From the NCBI GenBank assembly GCA_947489585.1, contig CANLEE010000007.1, positions 164,124 to 228,123 of the forward strand: a stretch of DNA of 64,000 bases, written 5' to 3'. Position numbers and translations under genes: made by a program. The first letter of the stretch is position 1. Every line of letters begins with the position of its first letter. Below are positions 1 through 8,538 of the stretch, piece after piece. The notes under the pieces are model-generated. The model searched no databases, had not been told where the DNA came from, and saw only the letters and a list, made by a program, of their open reading frames with translations. Origin of the DNA: an uncultured Psychroserpens sp. GTDB taxonomy: Bacteria > Bacteroidota > Bacteroidia > Flavobacteriales > Flavobacteriaceae.

Positions 1-195
1 GAGATTTGGACAACTACTATTGAAAAGCAGTATTTAAAAAACATGACAGATAAATATTCGGTGTTATCCACAAGTTACAATGAAGATAATTTATTGAACA
101 TACGGGTACACTCTCAAGAAAGGCCTGCAATTCAATTTGAAAATGCCATTCCAAACTTAGAAGATGTATACTTCATTGCTCTCAAAAATTCTTAA
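1..195 (+). CDS. ABC transporter ATP-binding protein, C-terminal end (partial)
   Basis: The first 64 codons of the window are open in frame 1 and end at a TAA at 193-195. The start lies outside the window. The tail has the NLEDVYFIAL pattern that often closes the C-terminal extension of ABC ATPases of the drug or bacitracin exporter type. It stops 18 bases before the start of the ABC permease/M1 fusion, so the two very likely form one exporter operon: this ATPase would energise the following membrane protein. No Walker motif is visible because the nucleotide-binding domain is off the edge, so the assignment rests on this short tail and on context. Confidence 0.65.
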   Translation, partial: EIWTTTIEKQYLKNMTDKYSVLSTSYNEDNLLNIRVHSQERPAIQFENAIPNLEDVYFIALKNS

Positions 196-213
196 TATTT
201 AAACCATCAAACC

Positions 214-3200
214 ATGTTTAAACATATATTTTTATACGAACTCAAATACTGGTTAAGAAAGCCTACATTTTATCTTTACTTCATTGTATTTTCTTCGATA
301 GCTTTTTTGTCAGTAGTTGGAACAGCAGGTCTTTTTGATCCACCTCCAACAAACAATACAATTGAAAGGTTAATTAATTCACCTTTTGAGATTAATTATA
401 TGCTACAATATTTTGGAAAAATTCTATTATTCCTATTACCAGCAATTATTGGTGCTACGATTTACAAAGATTTTAAAGGCAATGCCCATAGTGTGCTTTA
501 TAGTTTTCCTATGCGAAAGCAGGAATACCTATTTGGAAAATTCTTAAGTCCTTTACTATTGGTTTGTAGCATTGCTTTTTCTGTAGGTCTTTCTATAGGA
601 ATTGCAGAGCATGTTCCTGGTTTACATGACACAAAAATTGGCACATTTAAACTCGGAGGTTACTTACAAGCGCTTTTCCTTTTTATAATTCCTAATCTCC
701 TGTTTTTTGGAATTATCGTATTTGCAGTTGTAACCTATTTTAGAAACATTTATGCAGGTTTTGTAGTGCTCATTATTTTATTTTTCCTTCAAAATATTAT
801 TGAAAATGCCTTTAACGGCTATGCTATTGCTTTACTTGATCCTTTTGGGCAAAATGCAGTGTTATACGAAACTCAAAACTGGACGCTTGCAGATAAAAAC
901 ACTAAGTTCATTCCTCTTTTCGGAGTTGTGCTATACAACAGGTTAATTTGGTTAGCGATATCATCATTAATATTTGCATTTGTCTATAAAAAATTTGCAT
1001 TTAGAGAACAACCTATAGCTTCATTATTTAAAAGAAAAAACAAAAAACGCGAGAAAAAAAACACTATTGGAGGTATTTTGGATATTTCATTACCAAAAGT
1101 GAAATATAACTTCTCCAGTAATCAACAATTAAATTATGCTTGGTTATTATCTAAGGTGAACTTTCAAACTATAGTGAAAAGCTGGATGTTTTACATTATT
1201 GTTTTCTTCGGAATCTTAGCTGTACTATTTGCTATTGCTAGAGTAACAAATAATAATGAAATGACCATTTTACCCGTCACTCATATCGTATTGACAATTC
1301 CAGCTTTTTTCTTTACAACAATAATCATGCTATTGACATTCATTTATAGTGGTATGTTAGTACATAAAGACAGCATGTCTAATATGAACCAGTTAGTCGA
1401 CGTCACTCCAATAAGCAATTTTGCATTGCTAGCCTCAAAAGTTATTGCCATTTTAAAAATGCAATTGCTATTGCTAACTATTATGATGCTGGTAGGAATA
1501 CTTATTCAACTATATAATAACTACCATCACATGCAAATTCAATTGTATATATTCCATTTATATAAGGTGCAATTTATTGGACTAATTATTTGGGCATTTG
1601 CATCAGTATTTGTGCACTCGCTACTTAAAAACACCTATGTAGGCATTTTCATTTTAATTTTAGGGTGGCTAGGCATATCAGGGCTAAAACAAATTGGAAT
1701 TACATCACGATTACTTTTGTTTAATTTCTCTGAACCTATGCAATATTCTGATTTAAATGGTTACGGCAATCTTCTTCAACCCTACTTTTTAGTAAAAAGT
1801 TATTGGTTTGTTTTTGGATTACTATTATTAATAATCGCCTATTTATTTTGGTCTAGAGGATTATCACAGACCTTAAAAGATCGAATACATTCTGCAAAGT
1901 TGAATTTTAAACGCCATGTAAAAATAGCAACAACAGTCTGCCTGCTTACGTTTATTGCTCTTGGTTTTACAATTTATTCCGAAGAAAATAAGACTGTTGA
2001 ATTATCATCTAAAGACAGAAATAAAGCTTTCAATAGGTTTGAAAGTGAATTTAATAGCTATTCAAAAATTCAAAACCAGCCCAAAATAACTACCATAGAT
2101 TTAGAGATTAATATCTTTCCAAAATCAAATAACCTTGATATTAAAGGTCAATACATTTTAGTCAACAAATCTTCAAAAGCAATTGACACTTTACTGATTA
2201 AAACCGGGTTTGATGAAACGACAACATTTGCAATTGATAGAGTTTCAGAAGTTATCAACGAAGACACTTATGTGAAATTTTCAGTGTTAAAACTGAAACA
2301 TGCTTTGCAACCAAAAGATAGTATTAGATTAGATTTTACTATTAAAAACAAAGCCAATACGCTCTTTGAAAATAATTCTAATGTGCTCAATAATGGCACC
2401 TTCTTTAAAAATAACATCTTTCCACGAATAGGATATTTCCTTAACGCAAACTCAAAGATTCCAAGTGATAGCTTAGCAAAAAGAAGACACTACTATTCTC
2501 AAGATTCAGATGCTGTGCATTTGAGAACTGTGATTAGCACATCAAAAAATCAAACCGCTATTGCGCCAGGCTATTTAAAAAAGACATGGACTGCAAATGA
2601 CAGAAACTATTTTGAATATGCAACTGATTCTAAAATCAAAAACTCTTTAAGTTTTAGTTCTGGCGTATTTCAAGTTGAAGCCGAAAACTATAAAGGTGTC
2701 GCACTTGAAATTTACCATCAAAAAAACCACACGCATAACCTTTCAAAAATGAAAAATGGCTTAAAAGCAGCATTAGATTATAACACGAAACATTTTGGGA
2801 ATTATCAATTCAGCGAAGCACGTATTATTGAATTTCCAATTACCGAAGGCACTTATGCATCAGTTATGGCTAATAGCATTCCCACTTCTGAAATGCGCTT
2901 CATTGCAAACGCATCTAATGAAACTGTAGACATTTCATTTTATACCATTGCGCATGAAATAACACATCAATGGTTTGGCAATCAAGTTGTACCAGCAGAT
3001 GCCATTGGAGCTACTATGTTAAGTGAAAGTATTACCGAATATATTTCACTTAATATTTACGAAGACATACATGGCAAATTAAAAGCACAACAATTTTTAA
3101 AAATGCAGCACGAGCGCTATTTAAAAGGAAGAACTAGTGAAACTGATACTGAACCTCCATTATATTTAGTTAAAGGTGAACAACAGTATTTAGCTTACAG

Positions 3201-3708
3201 AAAAGGAACTATTGCTTTCAATACCCTAAGTCATTATCTAAGAAAAGATAAATTTCATACTATTTTAAAACACTTTTTAAACACTTATAAAAATAGAGAA
3301 GCTTTGTATCCAACATCACTAGATTTGATTTCACAATTAAAATCTCAAACACCAGATTCGTTACAGTATCTTATTAAAGATTATTTTGAGACAGTGACAT
3401 TTCATGAAGCAAAAATTAATAACGCAGATATAACTAAAATTAATACTGAAAGCTGGCGAGTGAAGGTTAATCTAGACTTTTATAAGTATAGAGATAAATA
3501 CGAAGCTATAAAATTAGTTTTGAATGATTATCTCGAAATCGGATTTTACAATGCTAATGATGAACTCATTTCAATACAACAAATCTTTATAGATGAAAGC
3601 AATGAAATAGTGTCATTTAACTTAAAAGAAGTACCATCAAAAATTGTTTTAGATCCTAATCTATTACTAATAGAAAAGAATAGAGATACTAATGAGTTTA
3701 ATTATTAA
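214..3708 (+). CDS. ABC transporter permease fused to M1 family aminopeptidase
   Basis: The 1164-residue protein has two parts. Residues 1-590 contain about a dozen hydrophobic segments in two blocks, separated by a basic cytoplasmic loop near residues 270-290, as in ABC-2 type permeases. Residues from about 600 onward form an extracytoplasmic M1 (gluzincin) peptidase domain. The zinc site is H914-E915-I-T-H918, followed by QWFGNQ, with the third ligand probably E938 in the SESITEY segment. The one-residue longer spacing to that glutamate (HExxH-x19-E) matches my memory of other Bacteroidota ABC/M1 fusions, so I do not read it as damage. It follows the ATPase tail by 18 bases. The family suggests a peptide-handling exporter or a membrane-anchored peptidase; the substrate is unknown. 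Confidence 0.88.
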   Translation: MFKHIFLYELKYWLRKPTFYLYFIVFSSIAFLSVVGTAGLFDPPPTNNTIERLINSPFEINYMLQYFGKILLFLLPAIIGATIYKDFKGNAHSVLYSFPMRKQEYLFGKFLSPLLLVCSIAFSVGLSIGIAEHVPGLHDTKIGTFKLGGYLQALFLFIIPNLLFFGIIVFAVVTYFRNIYAGFVVLIILFFLQNIIENAFNGYAIALLDPFGQNAVLYETQNWTLADKNTKFIPLFGVVLYNRLIWLAISSLIFAFVYKKFAFREQPIASLFKRKNKKREKKNTIGGILDISLPKVKYNFSSNQQLNYAWLLSKVNFQTIVKSWMFYIIVFFGILAVLFAIARVTNNNEMTILPVTHIVLTIPAFFFTTIIMLLTFIYSGMLVHKDSMSNMNQLVDVTPISNFALLASKVIAILKMQLLLLTIMMLVGILIQLYNNYHHMQIQLYIFHLYKVQFIGLIIWAFASVFVHSLLKNTYVGIFILILGWLGISGLKQIGITSRLLLFNFSEPMQYSDLNGYGNLLQPYFLVKSYWFVFGLLLLIIAYLFWSRGLSQTLKDRIHSAKLNFKRHVKIATTVCLLTFIALGFTIYSEENKTVELSSKDRNKAFNRFESEFNSYSKIQNQPKITTIDLEINIFPKSNNLDIKGQYILVNKSSKAIDTLLIKTGFDETTTFAIDRVSEVINEDTYVKFSVLKLKHALQPKDSIRLDFTIKNKANTLFENNSNVLNNGTFFKNNIFPRIGYFLNANSKIPSDSLAKRRHYYSQDSDAVHLRTVISTSKNQTAIAPGYLKKTWTANDRNYFEYATDSKIKNSLSFSSGVFQVEAENYKGVALEIYHQKNHTHNLSKMKNGLKAALDYNTKHFGNYQFSEARIIEFPITEGTYASVMANSIPTSEMRFIANASNETVDISFYTIAHEITHQWFGNQVVPADAIGATMLSESITEYISLNIYEDIHGKLKAQQFLKMQHERYLKGRTSETDTEPPLYLVKGEQQYLAYRKGTIAFNTLSHYLRKDKFHTILKHFLNTYKNREALYPTSLDLISQLKSQTPDSLQYLIKDYFETVTFHEAKINNADITKINTESWRVKVNLDFYKYRDKYEAIKLVLNDYLEIGFYNANDELISIQQIFIDESNEIVSFNLKEVPSKIVLDPNLLLIEKNRDTNEFNY

Positions 3709-3711
3709 AAT

Positions 3712-3745
3712 AAAAAAGCATCCAATTAAGGATGCTTTTTTATTT
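3712..3745. terminator. Bidirectional intrinsic terminator
   Basis: A perfect 12-bp inverted repeat (3712-3723 and 3730-3741) with a 6-base loop consists of GCATCC/GGATGC arms flanked by A and T runs on both sides. It sits between the convergent ABC/M1 gene and the pirin gene and can terminate both. Confidence 0.9.
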
Positions 3746-3763
3746 TAATCAATTACAGCTATC

Positions 3764-4480
3764 TTAGTTCATTGGAACCTCAACAATAATTAATTCTGAA
3801 TTATGTCTCGCTTTAATTTTAATAGTGTCCGTTTCAAAAACACCTATAGCATCTCTTTTGCCTAAACTATTGCCTGCAACTTCAACTTCACCATCTACAA
3901 CAAATATGTATGCACCATTTTGATCAGATTTGAAGTTTATATCAACAGCTTTATCTAGATCTAAGTTCGCTCTATAAATATAAGCTTGCTGACTAACTGG
4001 CAAAGCATTACCTTCTAATTTGTCTTTAGGAGCTACAACTGTTTGAAGTTGATTTCGTCTCTCTTCTCTAAGGAACATACGTTGTTCATAGTTTGGCTGA
4101 ACACTCTTTTCTTCAGGAATAATCCATAATTGCAAAAAATTAGTTTCTTCAGTTTTACTATCGTTAAACTCTGAATGTGTCAAACCTGTTCCTGCACTCA
4201 TCACCTGAACTTCATCTACTTCTATAGCTCGTTTATTGCCCATACTATCTTTATGCGATAGCGCTCCTTTTAGTGGTATAGAAATGATTTCCATATTTTG
4301 ATGTGGATGTGTTCCAAATCCCATTTTTGGTTGAACAAGATCATCATTTAGAACACGAAGTGCTCCAAAATTCATTCGTTCTTGATTTTGATAACTCGCA
4401 AAACTAAATGTATGATGTGATTTTAACCATCCATGGTTTGCGAAGCCTCTTGAATCTGCTTTGTGAACTATTGTTTTCAT
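3764..4480 (-). CDS. Pirin family protein (YhaK-like bicupin)
   Basis: The 238-residue bicupin of the pirin family keeps the four iron ligands in the N-terminal cupin: H58 and H60 in GTHPHQN, then H102 and E104 in TGLTHSEFN. Pirins of this type can have quercetin dioxygenase-like activity or act as redox-sensing cofactors; which applies here cannot be told. It is the last gene of a minus-strand group and lies 23 bases after a second, longer pirin. The two pirins are distinct paralogues rather than a recent duplication, since similarity is limited to the core motifs. The regulon context with MarR, FMN reductase and DoxX suggests a role in quinone or oxidative stress. Confidence 0.9.
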   Translation of the reverse strand: MKTIVHKADSRGFANHGWLKSHHTFSFASYQNQERMNFGALRVLNDDLVQPKMGFGTHPHQNMEIISIPLKGALSHKDSMGNKRAIEVDEVQVMSAGTGLTHSEFNDSKTEETNFLQLWIIPEEKSVQPNYEQRMFLREERRNQLQTVVAPKDKLEGNALPVSQQAYIYRANLDLDKAVDINFKSDQNGAYIFVVDGEVEVAGNSLGKRDAIGVFETDTIKIKARHNSELIIVEVPMN

Positions 4481-4503
4481 GATTTTTTATATGTATTGCA
4501 TTA

Positions 4504-5376
4504 TTAATTTGCTGGAAGAAATCCCATTTTACCCTCTTGATAATCTCGCATAGCTTCCATCAATTCTGTTTGCGTATTCATCACGTATGGACCATAAGTT
4601 GCAACCTGCTCATGAAATGGTACTCCAGATAAGAATAATAATAGACTATCAGATTCTGATTCTAAAGTAAACCCATCCCCATCCTGATGAAACTGAATGA
4701 GTTGATTTTCATCTAGTTCTAAAATTTCTGAGTCATTCACGTTTACTTTTCCTTTTAACAAGTACAACATGCCTTGATGAGAACTGTCAAAATTAATCGT
4801 TTGCTTACCTCCTGCTTTTGCAGTAATCAGAAATGCATTAACTGGTGTTTGAGTTCCTATTTTCCCATAGGTGTTTTGAAACTCGCCAGCGACAATTCTA
4901 GTTTCTATTTTTTCATCTTCGGAAGTAATCACATTAAACTCCTCATGCTTAGCATGCTGATAATTAGCTTGAATCATTTTTTTCTCAGCAGGAAGGTTTA
5001 ACCATAACTGAATGCCTTCAAGGGTTCCTCCATTTCTAACGAAGTCTTTTGTTGGACCCTCAGCATGAATAATACCTCGGCCAGCAGTTGTCCATTGCAC
5101 ATCTCCCGATTTAACCACACTCTCATGACCTAACGAATCACGATGCAATTGCTCTCCTTGAATTAAAAAGGTGATGGGTTCAAAGCCTCTATGTGGATGC
5201 GGCCCTAAATCAAACGGATTACTTTTTTCATTAATCTCATAAGGCCCATAATGGTGTAATAAAATAAATGGATCTACCATTTCTATTTGTTGTGTTGGTA
5301 CTGGTTGACGTAATCTAATTGGTCCCATATTAACGAAATCACTTCGTCCAACATTTTTTATTGTATTTAGTTTCAT
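4504..5376 (-). CDS. Pirin family protein
   Basis: The 290-residue pirin has the classical N-terminal cupin: H60 and H62 in GPHPHRGFEP, H104 and E106 in RGIIHAEGP, which are the Fe-binding positions of human pirin and E. coli YhhW. The C-terminal cupin (about 190-280) lacks obvious metal ligands, as is usual. The length is normal for the family. Its start is 20 bases from a perfect 22-bp palindrome (5396-5417) and 57 bases after the MarR gene, so expression is probably controlled by that regulator, either by read-through or from a local promoter. It probably acts in the cytoplasm with the neighbouring pirin. Confidence 0.92.
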   Translation of the reverse strand: MKLNTIKNVGRSDFVNMGPIRLRQPVPTQQIEMVDPFILLHHYGPYEINEKSNPFDLGPHPHRGFEPITFLIQGEQLHRDSLGHESVVKSGDVQWTTAGRGIIHAEGPTKDFVRNGGTLEGIQLWLNLPAEKKMIQANYQHAKHEEFNVITSEDEKIETRIVAGEFQNTYGKIGTQTPVNAFLITAKAGGKQTINFDSSHQGMLYLLKGKVNVNDSEILELDENQLIQFHQDGDGFTLESESDSLLLFLSGVPFHEQVATYGPYVMNTQTELMEAMRDYQEGKMGFLPAN

Positions 5377-5395
5377 TTGTAATAATTTTTATTGC

Positions 5396-5417
5396 AATAG
5401 TTTCCATGGAAACTATT
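5396..5417. promoter_or_regulatory. Perfect palindrome, putative MarR operator (site 1)
   Basis: A perfect 22-bp palindrome whose left half is AATAGTTTCCA is centred on CCATGG, between the MarR gene and the downstream pirin pair. A related palindrome with the same TAGTTTCC half-site lies upstream of the DoxX/FMN reductase/MarR genes (6808-6827). The recurrence at both transcription units next to a MarR gene is the main support for an operator. Confidence 0.7.
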
Positions 5418-5433
5418 TAGTTAAAAAAATACG

Positions 5434-5871
5434 CTAACGTATCTTATCTAGCAAATCACTTAATTGACCTGCTTCTTTTTCTGTTAAATTTTCTAATAAA
5501 TCTTCTTTAAATTCCTTAGAAATCTCTTCTAATAAATTAAGTCCTTTTTTAGTAATTTGAATATGTACTACTCTACGGTCTTCTGGACAAGGTAAACGTT
5601 CTATTAATTGTTTATCACATAGTTTATCCATCAATCGTGTAGCATTGGGAGCACGTTCTAACATGCGCTCTTTGATGGTTTGCACTTTAATCGCTTTACC
5701 TGCTCCTCGAAGAATTCTCAAAATATTAAACTGCTGTGGTGAAATTCCAAATGGCTTAAAAAATGCATTCTGATGACTACTTATCCAGTTGGCTGTATAA
5801 ATAATATTTAGTAATGCTTTTACCTTACTATTTGGAAATGTCGAGTTTATATCTTTAGAAATGTCTCCCAT
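5434..5871 (-). CDS. MarR family transcriptional regulator
   Basis: The 145-residue winged-helix regulator has the recognition helix in IKERMLERAPNATRLMDKL and the wing in CPEDRRVVHIQITKKG, which is the typical MarR wing DRRxxxxxLT-like pattern. It is the third gene of a tight minus-strand group, 1 base after the FMN reductase. MarR proteins usually repress their own operon and neighbouring stress genes until a phenolic, quinone or oxidant ligand binds. Two similar palindromes at the two ends of this gene set are the natural candidate operators. The sequence has few cysteines (one in LCDKQ, one in LPCPED), so thiol-based sensing is possible but not shown. Confidence 0.92.
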   Translation of the reverse strand: MGDISKDINSTFPNSKVKALLNIIYTANWISSHQNAFFKPFGISPQQFNILRILRGAGKAIKVQTIKERMLERAPNATRLMDKLCDKQLIERLPCPEDRRVVHIQITKKGLNLLEEISKEFKEDLLENLTEKEAGQLSDLLDKIR

Positions 5872-5872
5872 T

Positions 5873-6403
5873 TTACAAGCTATCTTGAAATTGTTTAACC
5901 TCTTCTGTTAATTGCGCTTTTAAGTCTTGATTTACAAGAGTACCTTCTTGAAAATTGGTTCCAAATGAAGGCAGTGAAAACTGTCCAACAATATTCCCTC
6001 CCATATAAGGGAAACGTCCTTTTGCTATATCTAATGCTGTTGCTCCGCCTCTACCTCCAGGAGAAGCGGCCATTAGCAACATTGGTTTATCACTCCACAA
6101 TTTGTTATCGATTCGAGACATCCAATCAAAAATGTTTTTGAAAACTGTCGCGTAAGCACCATTATGTTCAGCTAAAGATAAAACGATTCCATCTGAAGAT
6201 CTTATATGATCTAAAAATTGTTGTGCATTATCTGGAATTCCATGTTCAATTTCGTAATCTATTCCATAGATAGGCAACTCAAAATCATTTAAATCTAAAA
6301 CAGTAACTTTTGCATCTTCAACTAAGGATGATGCATAAACCGCTAATTGTTTATTGATTGAGTTTTTACTGTTACTGCCAGCAAATGCTATAATATGTTT
6401 CAT
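5873..6403 (-). CDS. NADPH-dependent FMN reductase family protein
   Basis: The 176-residue flavodoxin-fold protein has the FMN phosphate loop GSNSKNSINKQL at residues 10-21, a flavin-contacting segment LAEHNGAY around 79-86 and SPGGRGG near 114-120. It belongs to the NAD(P)H-dependent FMN/quinone/azo reductase family, which transfers hydride to FMN, quinones or azo compounds in the cytoplasm. It lies 2 bases after the DoxX-like gene and 1 base before marR, so the three are surely co-transcribed. Together with pirins this suggests quinone or electrophile detoxification. The exact acceptor cannot be inferred. Confidence 0.9.
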   Translation of the reverse strand: MKHIIAFAGSNSKNSINKQLAVYASSLVEDAKVTVLDLNDFELPIYGIDYEIEHGIPDNAQQFLDHIRSSDGIVLSLAEHNGAYATVFKNIFDWMSRIDNKLWSDKPMLLMAASPGGRGGATALDIAKGRFPYMGGNIVGQFSLPSFGTNFQEGTLVNQDLKAQLTEEVKQFQDSL

Positions 6404-6405
6404 TG

Positions 6406-6765
6406 TTATTGTTTGTTAATTCTTTTATTAAAAATGTAGGATACAATTAATAATATAAATGCAATTAATGCTCCCGTTTGTTCTCCGTCGTTAATCATAA
6501 CGTGTGCGAAAAATGCAAGTATAAAAGCAAAAAAGAAACCTGCATAAGCCCATTCTTTAAGTATTTTAAAACTTGGTCCCCACAACGCAACTAATCCTAA
6601 TAATTTAGCAACAGCATAAGGATATATGATATAAGTTGGGTATCCAAAATTAGTAAACATTGCAGATACATCTTCGTGTTTAAAAAAATACATGCTCACA
6701 GAAAACAACATTAACAATGTTAATAATCCTGTAGCTACATAATAAATAATTTTATCTCGTTTCAT
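6406..6765 (-). CDS. DoxX-like integral membrane protein
   Basis: The protein has four predicted transmembrane helices in about 119 residues, as in the DoxX-like family. The open frame extends to 6801, but I prefer the internal methionine at 6765 (MKRDKIIYY). The promoter boxes and palindrome at 6788-6827 would otherwise overlap the coding start, and the extra 12 residues look unlike a protein N-terminus. It is the first gene of the DoxX/FMN reductase/MarR operon. DoxX proteins are often linked to redox or thiol stress systems; no enzymatic motif is visible. Confidence 0.85.
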   Translation of the reverse strand: MKRDKIIYYVATGLLTLLMLFSVSMYFFKHEDVSAMFTNFGYPTYIIYPYAVAKLLGLVALWGPSFKILKEWAYAGFFFAFILAFFAHVMINDGEQTGALIAFILLIVSYIFNKRINKQ

Positions 6766-6787
6766 TTCGTATTGGTTTTTGTTGGTA

Positions 6788-6827
6788 CAAATATAAGGCA
6801 AATAAATTTATTTTCCAAGGAAACTAA
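6788..6827 (-). promoter_or_regulatory. Promoter with overlapping MarR-type operator (site 2)
   Basis: On the minus strand a -7 box TATATTTG (6788-6795) is preceded after 20 bases by a -33 TTG (6816-6818), matching the Bacteroidota TTG/TAnnTTTG promoter. The -33 box lies inside an imperfect palindrome (6808-6827, TTAGTTTCC-TT-GGAAAATAA on the minus strand), which resembles the perfect palindrome at 5396-5417. A repressor bound here would cover the -33 element of the DoxX/FMN reductase/marR operon. Confidence 0.65.
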
Positions 6828-6908
6828 TTCCTTGTAATATATTTTAACAAATTATTCACTTTTTAATCCGTTATGGGTTTCGTAAATTCGTAGGAAATAA
6901 AACACACT

Positions 6909-8537
6909 ATGGATTTAAACTTCAATAAAAACGAAGATCATAATAAATTACTCCTTTCCGAATTAAAAAAGCGACTTGCCAAAGTAAAACTAGGTGGTGG
7001 TGAAAACCGTATTGAAAAGCATCATGCTAAAGGTAAAATGACCGCTAGAGAGCGAATAGACTATCTATTAGATTCAAAAAAAGCATCTGTTGAAATTGGT
7101 GCTTTTGCAGGAGAAGACATGTATGCCGAACATGGTGGTTGTCCATCTGGTGGTGTTGTCGTAAAAATTGGTTATGTAAAAGGAAAGCAATGTATTGTTG
7201 TTGCCAATGATGCAACTGTAAAAGCTGGTGCTTGGTTTCCTATTACAGGAAAAAAGAATTTGCGTGCTCAGGAAATTGCTATTGAAAACCGATTACCGAT
7301 TATCTATTTGGTAGATTCTGCTGGTGTGTATTTACCAATGCAAGATGAGATTTTTCCAGACAAAGAACATTTCGGACGTATTTTTAGAAATAATGCCGTG
7401 ATGAGTAGCATGGGAATTACTCAAATTGCTGCAGTAATGGGAAGCTGTGTTGCCGGAGGTGCATACTTACCTATTATGAGTGATGAAGCTCTGATTGTAG
7501 ATAAAACAGGAAGTATTTTTCTAGCAGGTAGCTATTTAGTTAAAGCTGCCATAGGAGAAACTATTGACAATGAAACTTTAGGTGGAGCAACAACGCATTG
7601 TGAGATTTCTGGTGTCACCGATTATAAAGCTAAAGATGATAAGGATGCTTTAGAAACGATTCAACGATTAATCGATAAAATTGGTGATTATGACAAAGCC
7701 GGTTTTAATCGTACAATAGCAAAAAAACCTAATGAAAATCCCGATGATATCTTTGGCATTCTTCCAAAATCTAGAGCAGAACAATATGACATGAAAGAAA
7801 TTATCAAACGTTTAGTTGATAATTCTGAATTTGACGAATACAAACAGGGTTATGGTAAAACCATAATTACTGCTTATGCTCGTATTGATGGTTGGGCAGT
7901 TGGAATCATTGCGAACCAACGTAAATTAGTAAAGAATAAAAAAGGCGAAATGCAATTTGGAGGTGTAATATATAATGACAGTGCAGATAAAGCCACTCGA
8001 TTTATTGCCAATTGCAATCAGAAGAAAATACCTTTAGTGTTTTTACAAGATGTAACAGGGTTTATGGTCGGTAGTAAGTCTGAACATGGAGGCATTATTA
8101 AAGATGGCGCTAAAATGGTGAATGCGGTAAGTAATTCGGTAGTGCCTAAATTTACGATTGTCATCGGAAACAGCTATGGCGCAGGAAATTATGCCATGTG
8201 TGGAAAAGCTTATGACCCAAGATTAATTGTGGCATGGCCTAGTGCTGAATTAGCTGTAATGAGTGGTAATTCTGCAGCCAAAGTATTACTTCAAATAGAA
8301 AAAGCGTCACTTCTTAAAAAAGGCGAAAAAATAACTGAAGAGAAAGAAAAAGAATTGTTTGACAAGATCAAGAATCGATATGACAATCAAGTGTCTCCAT
8401 ATTATGCTGCTGCTCGTATTTGGACTGATGCTGTTATCAACCCATTAGATACGAGAACATGGATTAGTATGGGTATTGAAGCTGCCAACCACGCTCCTAT
8501 TGAGAAACCATTTAATATGGGCGTTTTACAGGTATAA
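6909..8537 (+). CDS. Acyl-CoA carboxylase carboxyltransferase (beta) subunit, methylcrotonyl-CoA carboxylase type
   Basis: The 542-residue carboxyltransferase has the N-terminal TARERIDYLLD motif, then DSAGVYLPMQDEIFPDKEHF and MGSCVAGGAYLP, and in the C-terminal half the biotin-side segment FLQDVTGFMVG and GNSYGAGNYAMCG. The FPDKEHFGRIF spacing resembles methylcrotonyl-CoA carboxylase beta more than propionyl-CoA carboxylase beta. The reaction is transfer of carboxylate from carboxybiotin to an acyl-CoA, for example in leucine breakdown. No biotin carboxylase or biotin carrier gene is present in the window, so the alpha subunit must be encoded elsewhere. A weak -7-like box TAAATTCG sits at 6883-6890. 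The next gene starts 1 base after the stop. Confidence 0.9.
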   Translation: MDLNFNKNEDHNKLLLSELKKRLAKVKLGGGENRIEKHHAKGKMTARERIDYLLDSKKASVEIGAFAGEDMYAEHGGCPSGGVVVKIGYVKGKQCIVVANDATVKAGAWFPITGKKNLRAQEIAIENRLPIIYLVDSAGVYLPMQDEIFPDKEHFGRIFRNNAVMSSMGITQIAAVMGSCVAGGAYLPIMSDEALIVDKTGSIFLAGSYLVKAAIGETIDNETLGGATTHCEISGVTDYKAKDDKDALETIQRLIDKIGDYDKAGFNRTIAKKPNENPDDIFGILPKSRAEQYDMKEIIKRLVDNSEFDEYKQGYGKTIITAYARIDGWAVGIIANQRKLVKNKKGEMQFGGVIYNDSADKATRFIANCNQKKIPLVFLQDVTGFMVGSKSEHGGIIKDGAKMVNAVSNSVVPKFTIVIGNSYGAGNYAMCGKAYDPRLIVAWPSAELAVMSGNSAAKVLLQIEKASLLKKGEKITEEKEKELFDKIKNRYDNQVSPYYAAARIWTDAVINPLDTRTWISMGIEAANHAPIEKPFNMGVLQV

Positions 8538-8538
8538 T

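Noticed and set aside
2953..3027. Broken M1 zinc site because the third ligand is 19 rather than 18 residues after HExxH
   Set aside because: The same spacing is, to my recollection, usual in Bacteroidota ABC/M1 fusions, and the surrounding motif is well preserved.
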